Positions 1 to 6,410 of a stretch of 64,000 bases of DNA are shown here, one piece after another. Every line of letters starts with the position of its first letter. Position 1 is the first letter of the stretch. Location of the stretch: the NCBI GenBank assembly GCA_027459465.1, contig DAIDIH010000057.1, positions 36,516 through 100,515 of the forward strand, given 5' to 3'. This stretch comes from Bryobacterales bacterium (lineage in GTDB: Bacteria > Acidobacteriota > Terriglobia > Bryobacterales > Bryobacteraceae). Both the position numbers and the translations under genes were made by a program. Under the pieces are notes generated by a model. That model did not search any database. It was given only the letters and a program-made list of their open reading frames with translations, and was not told the origin of the DNA.

Positions 1-72
1 CCGGCGATCAAATACAACCGCTGGCTCGCGCAGCCGGCGGCGCTTCCGCTCCTGGAGGCCGGTGGTGACTAG
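1..72 (+). CDS. 3' end of a phage gene (partial)
   Basis: Frame 1 is open from the first base to a TAG at 70-72 and gives 23 C-terminal residues ending LLEAGGD. The next gene starts inside its end with a GTG, the tight packing seen throughout this prophage. The function cannot be read from so short a tail. Confidence 0.5.
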   Translation, partial: PAIKYNRWLAQPAALPLLEAGGD

Positions 73-349
73 CCTCTGCTCCAACTGCGGCCACCCGCAT
101 CCGGGGCCTCGCGAGGACCCGATGTATTCGCCGATGCGGTGCATCGCGGACCTGCGCGAGGCCATTGGGCGGCTCTTCCGCGCGATCGGCGCGGAAAAGG
201 CGCAATGCCGGGCTTGCGGGGCGGAGATCTGGTGGGTGCACCACGCCAGCGGGCGGAAGGCCCCGTACACGGCCTCCGGCCTGAACCATTTCATCGATTG
301 TCCGGGTGCGGACGAATTTCGGAAGAAGAGGAGTTCCTCTAGTGGCTGA
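62..349 (+). CDS. Small zinc-finger-like phage protein
   Basis: This is a 95-residue protein starting at GTG 62 (GTG 65 is also possible), with a GGAGG motif a few bases upstream. It has two Cys pairs, CSNC near the N terminus and CRAC near residue 50, followed by a His pair, so it probably binds zinc. It lies among early genes, overlapping its neighbours by 8-11 bases, so it is probably translated from the same message. The function is unknown. Confidence 0.6.
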   Translation: MVTSLCSNCGHPHPGPREDPMYSPMRCIADLREAIGRLFRAIGAEKAQCRACGAEIWWVHHASGRKAPYTASGLNHFIDCPGADEFRKKRSSSSG

Positions 350-821
350 AACAATGACGTTTACGGGCGTCGAGGTGCGATACCTCGATGTCCGGCTCGA
401 TACGGACGGCTCTGGCTGCTACGCCAGGCTGCACGTGCGGGCGGACTACAGCGAGAAAATCGCGGAGGCGATGGACTGGGAAGCCATACCGACGTGTGTG
501 GAGGCGGCACAACTGTCTGGCTCGGTCGCGGCGTCCCACCTGACGCTCACGCCGAAGGAAAAAGAGCTGCGCAAGCACGAGGTGCAGATGTCGATTTCAG
601 GCGTGGACGCTTTCGAGGCGATCGCATTGCGGGGCGACGACGGACAGCTCGTCCGGCGCCAACTGCGCTTCCGCATCCGCACGGAGGACCCTGGCGCGCC
701 GGCGCTGCTCGCGTCCTACCTCCAGCGGGTCGGCGGCGCGCTGGCGACGGCGAAGGTGAGCTATGTGGTCCAGGATCGCCTGTTCGCGGAGGCGGCCGCG
801 GCCGAGGACGCGGGGGTGTAG
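342..821 (+). CDS. Hypothetical early phage protein
   Basis: This is a 159-residue acidic protein. The start GTG 342 was chosen because AGAGGAG lies 8 bases upstream; ATG 354 is an alternative. It has alternating beta-type segments and no recognised motif. It sits just before a VRR-NUC nuclease and a replication-initiator-like gene, so a role in DNA metabolism is possible but not shown. Confidence 0.6.
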   Translation: MAETMTFTGVEVRYLDVRLDTDGSGCYARLHVRADYSEKIAEAMDWEAIPTCVEAAQLSGSVAASHLTLTPKEKELRKHEVQMSISGVDAFEAIALRGDDGQLVRRQLRFRIRTEDPGAPALLASYLQRVGGALATAKVSYVVQDRLFAEAAAAEDAGV

Positions 822-823
822 GG

Positions 824-1225
824 GTGGATACGGTCGGCAAGAAAGAGACGCCGGAGGCCCGCGTGACGCGCGAGGTGAAGGCGTTCCTCCGCCGGCGCGG
901 CTGGAGGGCCATCCGGATGCAGCGGATGGCTCTACCGGGCCAGTTCTCGAGCGGCGAGCCAGGCATTCCGGATTACCTCTTTCTGCGGTACGGGGAGCGT
1001 GGAGTAGCCGTCGCGCTCTGGATCGAGTTTAAGGCCCCCGGCCACAGGCTCGGACCGAAGCAGATCGAGTGGCGGGCGAGAGAGCGCGACCGCGGAGCGG
1101 AAGTGGCGGTCGTGGACGATCCGGCGTTCTTTATGGGGTGGTACGAGCGGCAGTTCTCGTGGCTGCACGACGGCCACGTGGTGGGGCAGATTGAGATGTT
1201 CGCGGGAGAGGATTCTGGTGCCTAG
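824..1225 (+). CDS. VRR-NUC domain nuclease
   Basis: This protein of about 133 residues starts at GTG 824. The core reads GEPGIPDYLFL, then LWIEFKAPGHRLGPKQ, giving the PD...ExK order of the VRR-NUC branch of PD-(D/E)XK nucleases, with a conserved Gln after the ExK. Such stand-alone phage VRR-NUC proteins are thought to cut branched or structured DNA during replication or packaging. It overlaps the downstream replication gene by 8 bases, which supports a role in DNA metabolism. Confidence 0.82.
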   Translation: MDTVGKKETPEARVTREVKAFLRRRGWRAIRMQRMALPGQFSSGEPGIPDYLFLRYGERGVAVALWIEFKAPGHRLGPKQIEWRARERDRGAEVAVVDDPAFFMGWYERQFSWLHDGHVVGQIEMFAGEDSGA

Positions 1226-2114
1226 CCGATACCTGAGGGACGGGATACTGACCAGCCGCGCCGTGGACGCGCTGAGTTTCGGGGCCGAGGTGTTGTACCG
1301 GCGGCTGATGTCGGTTGTGGATGACTACGGCCGCTACTGGGCGGAGACGCCGGCTGTGGCGGCGGCCTGCTTCCCGCTGCGGTCTGCGCTGCCAGACCCC
1401 GAGGATCCGGCGTGCAAGACGGTTACCCCTGCCGAGATCAGGGGGTGGTTGGCCGAGCTCGAGCGGGAACTTATAGTCATCTACGAGGTAGACGGACGGA
1501 AGTATCTCGAAATAAAGAAGTTCGACCAGAGGGTGCAGGGTAAGTCAAAATTTCCACCGTGTTCCACGGTGAATCACCGTGATTCACCGCTTCGCGCGCG
1601 CGCCGACGACGACGACGACGAGGACGATATTCGAGGGCGAGTATCGACGACGACGACTCGCGCGCGCGAGGCTGGCCCGGTCCCCGTGTCGCCTCCGGCT
1701 CCCGCGGGAGAACTGCCGTCGTCGTCGTCGTCGCTGGCAAACTGGCCTAAGACCGTGCGGGCTGTGCGGGACCGGTGGGAGTTCGCCGACGAGGAGATCC
1801 TGCGGCGCATCGTCGATTGCGCCCTGAAGGCCGCTGCCACAGCCAACCGCGAGGTCACGGACGGCGACGTAGCGGCTGCGGTACGCCTGGGGTGGCGCGA
1901 CAGCCACCGAGGGCCGGCGGCGCTCCTGCGGGCCGTCCCAGGCGCGCTGCGGGCCTACTGGGCGCGCGGCCGGGACTCTCCGCAAGCCGGGGACGCGCGG
2001 CATGCGGGCGAGGACCTGGTCGTCACTCGGGCCGATGGCTCCGTGGACTGGGAGGCCACCGAGGCCGCGATGGCGCGCGGCCATCCAGCGGAGGCGAGGG
2101 CACACGGGGACTGA
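1218..2114 (+). CDS. Replication-initiator-like protein
   Basis: This protein of about 298 residues starts at GTG 1218. The N-terminal 115 residues (SRYLRDGILTSRAVDALS, then a WLAELERE helix and YLEIKKFDQRVQG) look like the winged-helix N domain of phage replication proteins of the lambda-O/DnaD type. Residues about 115-175 are a low-complexity acidic and Ser-rich linker. The C terminus (about 180-260) is helical and may load a helicase. The linker DNA carries 10-bp-spaced repeats (separate entry), as in phages whose origin lies inside the initiator gene. The exact family is unconfirmed. Confidence 0.65.
   Translation: MPSRYLRDGILTSRAVDALSFGAEVLYRRLMSVVDDYGRYWAETPAVAAACFPLRSALPDPEDPACKTVTPAEIRGWLAELERELIVIYEVDGRKYLEIKKFDQRVQGKSKFPPCSTVNHRDSPLRARADDDDDEDDIRGRVSTTTTRAREAGPVPVSPPAPAGELPSSSSSLANWPKTVRAVRDRWEFADEEILRRIVDCALKAAATANREVTDGDVAAAVRLGWRDSHRGPAALLRAVPGALRAYWARGRDSPQAGDARHAGEDLVVTRADGSVDWEATEAAMARGHPAEARAHGD
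1555..1590. repeat. Four 10-bp-phased CACCGTG-type iterons, candidate origin
   Basis: CACCGTG occurs at 1555-1561, its inverse CACGGTG at 1565, CACCGTG again at 1575, and a degenerate CACCGC at 1585. The starts are exactly 10 bp apart, one helical turn. Neighbouring copies are inverted, so 7-bp hairpins with 3-base loops are possible. A short A/T stretch (CAAAATTT) lies just upstream. The repeats sit at the start of the linker of a replication-initiator-like gene, so an origin is the simplest reading. Confidence 0.5.
1603..1733. repeat. GAC/GTC trinucleotide tracts
   Basis: A run of GAC triplets occupies about 1605-1620, a second run lies near 1645-1657, and a run of GTC triplets (the inverse) fills 1718-1733. 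They encode Asp-rich, Thr-rich and Ser-rich linker segments of the replication protein. The forward and inverse runs could pair into a large imperfect hairpin. They may be simple slippage repeats or part of the origin structure. Confidence 0.6.
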
Positions 2115-2141
2115 GCGATGGGAGGGCGATGAGAGGGCAAG

Positions 2142-2351
2142 ATGCGAGTGCAGAAATGGCAGGAGCGCAGGGCAGAGTACCTGCGGGCGAAGGGCGCGCG
2201 CGAGTGGGTCGTCACCGGCGCCGGCGGAGTGGTGCTACTCCGCGCTGTCGTGTACGAGGGAGAGAGGCATGAGGCGCAATCAGCGGAGCATCGAGTCACG
2301 GCGGCCGAAAGCCGCAGGGAGGGCCACGGAGGCCGGGGCAGTGTTGCCTGA
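2142..2351 (+). CDS. Hypothetical small phage protein
   Basis: A 69-residue basic protein starting at ATG 2142, after GAGGGCAAG. The N-terminal part (RVQKWQERRAEYLRAKGA) is a charged helix. No family was recognised. It overlaps the next gene by 83 bases in another frame, so one of the two may be wrong or the C terminus may be dispensable. Confidence 0.4.
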   Translation: MRVQKWQERRAEYLRAKGAREWVVTGAGGVVLLRAVVYEGERHEAQSAEHRVTAAESRREGHGGRGSVA

Positions 2352-2541
2352 CGAGCTGCCGGTGGGGGATGCGCGTCGCGGGACGGAGGCGTTCCGCGTG
2401 CGGATCGGCCACGGGGAGTTCGACCCGGCGCGGTCAGCGGTTATCGACGAGATCCTGGCGCGGATCCGGGACGGCTTGCCTGTCGCGCGACAACGCGCGA
2501 CGAAGCGCGACGGCTACGCCAGCCGGACGACGGCGGCCTGA
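2269..2541 (+). CDS. Hypothetical small phage protein
   Basis: A 90-residue protein from ATG 2269, preceded by AGGGAGAGAGG. The central segment FRVRIGHGEFDPARSAVIDEI is folded-looking, followed by helix LARIRDGL. No function is recognised. Its 3' end overlaps the 3' end of a leftward HTH gene by 28 bases, so the two transcripts converge here. Confidence 0.45.
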   Translation: MRRNQRSIESRRPKAAGRATEAGAVLPDELPVGDARRGTEAFRVRIGHGEFDPARSAVIDEILARIRDGLPVARQRATKRDGYASRTTAA

Positions 2542-2720
2542 GGCGGCCGCAGTGCGGCCGGCGCGATGCGCCAGAGCCGGCCTACGCGGATGGCGGGAAT
2601 AGCGCCCGATCGCACCAGGCGCAGCACGGTGCGCTCGCAGACCCCGAGGTGCGCGGCGGCCTCCTTGACGCAGAGCAGCCGGTGCGTCTCGGTGGCTGTG
2701 GGGACTCTGATGGTACCCAT
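2514..2720 (-). CDS. Excisionase/MerR-family HTH DNA-binding protein
   Basis: A 68-residue leftward protein. Residues 15-58 (LLCVKEAAAHLGVCERTVLR, then an RLVRSGAIPAIRVGRLWRI wing) match the HTH_17/excisionase pattern: the AAxxLGVxxxTVxR helix-turn-helix and the IPAIRVGRxWR wing are both present. Such proteins bend DNA next to an attachment site or act as small regulators. It lies near the end of the prophage opposite the integrase; in the circular phage the two ends are joined. It could instead regulate the divergent gene at 2786. Confidence 0.8.
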   Translation of the reverse strand: MGTIRVPTATETHRLLCVKEAAAHLGVCERTVLRLVRSGAIPAIRVGRLWRIAPAALRPPQAAVVRLA

Positions 2721-2785
2721 AGTACTCTACGGTCATCATACGGAGATATCCGGGATAAGTCCACAGATTTGATCCATGATTGGGC
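2721..2785. promoter_or_regulatory. Divergent intergenic control region
   Basis: Sixty-five bases separate the leftward HTH gene from the rightward metallopeptidase-like gene, and both promoters must lie here. The stretch is locally A/T-richer than its surroundings and has two TACGG copies 11 bp apart, which could be half-sites for the HTH protein. No consensus promoter stands out. Confidence 0.3.
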
Positions 2786-3103
2786 ATGCGCGGATGGTCG
2801 GACCGAGATCTCCAGCGGTGGCTCAAGCTGTGGCAGCGCAGGCTGCGCCTGCAGGATTGGGGCCTCGTGGCCCGGCGCGTCGCCACCGGCGAGATGGGGG
2901 GACGGGGAGAGTGCCGGCATGGGCTAAGCGTCCGCCAGGCCGTGATACGCATCGCGAGTGATCTCACCCCGGACGAGGCGGAGCATACTCTCATCCATGA
3001 GCTGCTGCACTGTCACTGGAGCCACTATGCGCCCACTGGGACAGACCGAGCGCTGCACGAGGCCGCCATCGAGAGCGTCGCATACGCCTTGCGAGGGCGG
3101 TAA
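2786..3103 (+). CDS. Zinc metallopeptidase-like phage protein (HExxH)
   Basis: A protein of about 105 residues; ATG 2786 was preferred over TTG 2780. HTLIHELLHCHW carries an HExxH zinc site with a third His nearby, and an Ile-Glu-Ser in a following helix (AAIESVAYALR) may give the third ligand. Short HExxH phage proteins of this kind resemble ImmA/SprT-like peptidases. ImmA-type members cleave repressors, but nothing here proves such a target. The stop is followed at once by the next start. Confidence 0.6.
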   Translation: MRGWSDRDLQRWLKLWQRRLRLQDWGLVARRVATGEMGGRGECRHGLSVRQAVIRIASDLTPDEAEHTLIHELLHCHWSHYAPTGTDRALHEAAIESVAYALRGR

Positions 3104-3540
3104 TGCCGCAGCGGTGCAAGGTGTGCGCCGCGCCCGACCGGGCCGCGATCGAATCCGCGATCGTCGCCGGCGAGAGCCTACGCGACATCGGGGCGCGACA
3201 CGGACTGACTAAGGACTGCCTGCACCGACACGCGACCCGCTGCGTGCGCCAAGCGATCCAGGTGCGGGCCGAGCAGCGCTCGGCGCGGTTGGCCGACCGA
3301 ATCCTCGACGAGATGGACGATCTGCACGCGGCGACCAGGTCGATCCTGACGGAGGCTACCCAGAGTAAAGACCTGCGGATGGCGCTGGCGGCGATCTCGG
3401 AGGCGCGGCGCAACGTGGCGCTGGCGGCGAGGATGGCCGGCACGCTCGATCCTGCCGACACTCAGCGGGGGTCGGGGCCGCTCGTCACGTGGGAGGAGTT
3501 CGTCGTGCTCTACCGCTCGGCGAGGAGCACCCAGGGATGA
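3103..3540 (+). CDS. HTH protein, candidate small terminase subunit
   Basis: A 145-residue protein. The N terminus has CKVC and a helix-turn-helix-like stretch (GESLRDIGARHGLTKDCLHR, with a following His), then long helices. Small terminase subunits combine an N-terminal HTH with helical oligomerisation segments and lie just upstream of the large subunit. Here only the sigma-factor gene intervenes. It overlaps that gene by an ATGA. The HTH is clear; the terminase role is inferred from position. Confidence 0.5.
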   Translation: MPQRCKVCAAPDRAAIESAIVAGESLRDIGARHGLTKDCLHRHATRCVRQAIQVRAEQRSARLADRILDEMDDLHAATRSILTEATQSKDLRMALAAISEARRNVALAARMAGTLDPADTQRGSGPLVTWEEFVVLYRSARSTQG

Positions 3541-4130
3541 CGGAGGCGCAGTGGGATCTCGTGCTGAGTGAGGTCCACACGCTGCGCGCTTGCGCCAAGC
3601 GCGTGGCGCGCAGGGTTCCGGCGCGCGTCTCCCTCGATTTCGACGAATTTTACGACGCCGGCCTCGCGGCGCTGATCTCCTGCGCTGAGCGGTACGATCC
3701 TGCGATCGGCGCGCCGTACGGGGCCTACGCACGCCGGCGCGTGCTGGGGGCGATGGTGAGTCTCCTGCGCTCGAGGTGGACGCGCGCGGACAGCCTGGAT
3801 GTGCCGCCGGACGATGCGGTGATACAGGGGCTCATCGAAAGCTGCGGGCACCCCGAGACGGCGGCAGAGCGGCTCCCGGATCCAGGACCGTTACCGGACA
3901 AGATCGCGGAGCGCCGCATTGAGGCCGAGCGCGTGCAGCGGGCGATAGCGGGGTTGCCGGCGAGGCAGCGGTGGATCCTGCTCGCCTGGTCGGATGGAGC
4001 GACGCTGCAGGCCATCGGCGAGCGGCACGCCAAGTCCACGGCCTGGGCGCACGGGCAAGTGCGCCTGGCGCTCGAGGCGCTGCGCCGGCGGCTCGCGCCG
4101 GCGGATGAGGAGGGTCGGCGTGCCGCGTGA
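3537..4130 (+). CDS. Phage-encoded sigma-70-family factor
   Basis: A 197-residue protein from ATG 3537. Residues 30-75 (SLDFDEFYDAGLAALISCAE, RYDPAIGAPYGAYARRRVLG) match sigma region 2 as in FliA/WhiG-type factors. Residues 130-185 (AIAGLPARQRWILLAWSDG, TLQAIGERHAKSTAWAHGQV) match region 4 with its HTH. Region 1.1 is absent. It sits directly before the terminase and the 31-kb virion operon, so it probably directs late transcription, a job done by Q- or RinA-type proteins in other phages. Its promoter sequence is unknown. Confidence 0.75.
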   Translation: MTEAQWDLVLSEVHTLRACAKRVARRVPARVSLDFDEFYDAGLAALISCAERYDPAIGAPYGAYARRRVLGAMVSLLRSRWTRADSLDVPPDDAVIQGLIESCGHPETAAERLPDPGPLPDKIAERRIEAERVQRAIAGLPARQRWILLAWSDGATLQAIGERHAKSTAWAHGQVRLALEALRRRLAPADEEGRRAA

Positions 4131-5820
4131 TCCATTCGACCCCCAGCAGATCTACGAGCCGTTCCAGCACCACCCGACGTTCGCTCAGGAATGCTTGAGC
4201 ATCGCCAACGAGGAGGGCCTGGTCGTGCCGATGGCGCTGCAGCCGGCGCAACTGAGGCTCGATGAGGCGATCCAGCGGCAGCGGCGGCGAGGGCAGCCGG
4301 TGCGCATCGTCTACCTCAAGGCGAGGCGCGTGATGGTGTCCTCCGGCACGGCGGCGCAGATCTTCCACGCCACTGCGTTTCGCAGCGGCCAGCACGCCGC
4401 AGTGGTCGCTCACGATGAGGATACGGCGCTCAATCTGCTCAACTTCTATCGCGGCTTCGAGCGGCACTACAAGCCGTTTCGTGGCGCGATCCGGCTCCCG
4501 GACCTGGTCAAGAGCCCGGAGGGTTTGATCGAGTGGGCGAATGGCTCGTGGATCCGGATCGGCACGGCGCGCAACATCCAGTTCGGGCGCAGCTTCAATC
4601 TGCGCCGCGTGCAGCTCGATGAGTTCGCGTTCTATCCGGACCCGGCCGCCCTCATGATGGCGGTGATGTCGGCGGTGCCGAAAGATCCCGACACGATGGT
4701 TGTGGTTCCGAGCACGGCCAACGGCGTCGGCAACGGTTTCCATACGTTGTGGCTGCGCGCCACGGATCCCCAGACCCGCAGCGAGTGGGAGCCGGTGTTC
4801 TTCGGGTGGTGGGAGCATCCGGCGAACCGCCTGGCGCTTCCATACGATGCGGCCCGATTCCAAGGCTCGCTCGACGCCGAAGAGCGGGAGATCATGGCGC
4901 GCTACCGCCTGTCGCTCGAGCAGCTCGCCTGGCGCCGGTGGGTGATCGACAACGACCTCGGCGGCGACGTGGCACGGTTCCGGCAGGAGCATCCGGCGTG
5001 CCCGGAGGAGGCATTCGTCGCCTCGGGCCGCATGCGCTTCGACTTGGCCGCGATCAACCGCCAGCCGGTCCAGCGGGACGCGGTCGTGGGCGGCATCGAG
5101 CGCATCGAGCAGGGCATCGGCTCGCAGATTGTGTTCACCCCGCGCGATCACGGGGAGATCAGCCTATGGCGTCAGCCCCAGGCTGGCCGCGAGTACGTCA
5201 TCGGGGCCGACACGGCGGAGGGCCGCGATGCGAGCCTGGACGCCACGGCTTCGGACGCTGACTTCTCGGTCGCGCAGGTCTTCGACCGTGACACCGGCGA
5301 GCAGGTGGCGATCTTCCGCGCGCGGTGGAGGCCGTCGGCCTTCGGCGGCGCACTCAACTTGTTGGGGCGCTGGTACAACATGGCCGGCATTGTGCCGGAG
5401 GTCAACAGCGCCGGCATCGGCGTCGTAGACGAGTTGCTGCGCCTCGGCTATCCGCCGCAGCGAATCTATCATCGCCGGCGCGAGCCGGACCGCGATCCGT
5501 TCGAGCGGGCGGATCTGATCGGCTGGAAGACCACCACGGTCACCCGCGAGCAACTGCTGAGCAAGCTCGACACGGCGCTCCGGGAGGGTTCCATCGCCAT
5601 CCACGACCCGGTCACGGCCAACGAGCTGATGAGCTTCGTGATCTGGCCGAACGGGAAGGCCCAGGCCTCGCGGGGTTCCCATGACGACACGGTGATTGCG
5701 CTGGGCCTCGCGGTCGTCGGAATCGAGCAGATGCCGCGTCTGCGAACAACCGTGAAACCCGTGCGGCGCGGAAACGATGGAAAGGATGGGCGCGGACGCC
5801 TCGTGAGGCTGCTGAGATGA
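4120..5820 (+). CDS. Terminase large subunit
   Basis: A protein of about 566 residues. GTG 4120 was chosen as start because AGGAGGG ends 5 bases upstream; ATG 4105 is in frame. The N-terminal half is an ATPase-type region (an early Gln/Leu segment, LKARRVMVSSGTAAQ, VQLDEFAF resembling Walker B). The C-terminal half has the nuclease acidic clusters (YVIGADTAEGRDASL, NSAGIGVVDEL, SHDDTVIALGLAV), as in RNase-H-fold terminases. It cuts and pumps DNA into proheads. Neighbours are the sigma gene and the portal operon. Confidence 0.88.
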   Translation: MPRDPFDPQQIYEPFQHHPTFAQECLSIANEEGLVVPMALQPAQLRLDEAIQRQRRRGQPVRIVYLKARRVMVSSGTAAQIFHATAFRSGQHAAVVAHDEDTALNLLNFYRGFERHYKPFRGAIRLPDLVKSPEGLIEWANGSWIRIGTARNIQFGRSFNLRRVQLDEFAFYPDPAALMMAVMSAVPKDPDTMVVVPSTANGVGNGFHTLWLRATDPQTRSEWEPVFFGWWEHPANRLALPYDAARFQGSLDAEEREIMARYRLSLEQLAWRRWVIDNDLGGDVARFRQEHPACPEEAFVASGRMRFDLAAINRQPVQRDAVVGGIERIEQGIGSQIVFTPRDHGEISLWRQPQAGREYVIGADTAEGRDASLDATASDADFSVAQVFDRDTGEQVAIFRARWRPSAFGGALNLLGRWYNMAGIVPEVNSAGIGVVDELLRLGYPPQRIYHRRREPDRDPFERADLIGWKTTTVTREQLLSKLDTALREGSIAIHDPVTANELMSFVIWPNGKAQASRGSHDDTVIALGLAVVGIEQMPRLRTTVKPVRRGNDGKDGRGRLVRLLR

Positions 5821-6410
5821 GCGCGGCGATGGCAACGGCGGTGGCGCGTCTATGGACACCCCCACGAATGCGCCCGCCCGAAGTGTGTGCACCAGAGCCG
5901 GCGGCGGCCGAGAAGTGGCCGCACTCGCTCGTCATCGCCCTGAGCAGGCCGCGCTGCACGACCTGCCGCGGATCCGGCTACGCACGACTGCCGAAGGAGG
6001 GACTCCGGCAGCCATGCAAGTGCGTACTCCGGGCGGTCTTCCGCGAGTGCCGGCGCCAGTGGTGGCGGGGCAAGATGATGGCGTACAACCGCTGGCGCAT
6101 GACGGCCGGCCGCGGCCGCAAAGGCGGGTGGAGCGTCCCGGCGCTCGAGTATGTCGCCGACTTCGAGCGGCTCGCGCGGTCGGTGCTCACCCGGCGCAAG
6201 TCTGCTTACGGGGACCTGTGGCCGCTGTTCGAGCTGCACTATCTGCGCGGATATGAATGGCGCGTGTGCTGCTGGCGTCTCAGAATTTCACGCGGAGATT
6301 TCTACCACGCCGCGTACGTCGCCGAAGAGATCGTCGGGCGTGCTTGCCGCGAACTGCTGCCGTATCCCCTGCATCCCATCTACCCGTACATGCACCCGAG
6401 GCACAAGTGA
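5817..6410 (+). CDS. Zinc-finger protein with HTH-like C terminus
   Basis: A 197-residue basic protein overlapping terminase by ATGA. A DnaJ-type CxxCxGxG knuckle (CTTCRGSGYARL, then PCKC) lies near residues 46-67. The C-terminal part (DLWPLFELHYLRGYEWR, then RISRGDFYHAAYVAEE) resembles the region-4-like HTH of phage late-transcription activators. It may therefore help late gene expression, or be a packaging accessory. Neither is proven. Confidence 0.5.
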   Translation: MSAAMATAVARLWTPPRMRPPEVCAPEPAAAEKWPHSLVIALSRPRCTTCRGSGYARLPKEGLRQPCKCVLRAVFRECRRQWWRGKMMAYNRWRMTAGRGRKGGWSVPALEYVADFERLARSVLTRRKSAYGDLWPLFELHYLRGYEWRVCCWRLRISRGDFYHAAYVAEEIVGRACRELLPYPLHPIYPYMHPRHK

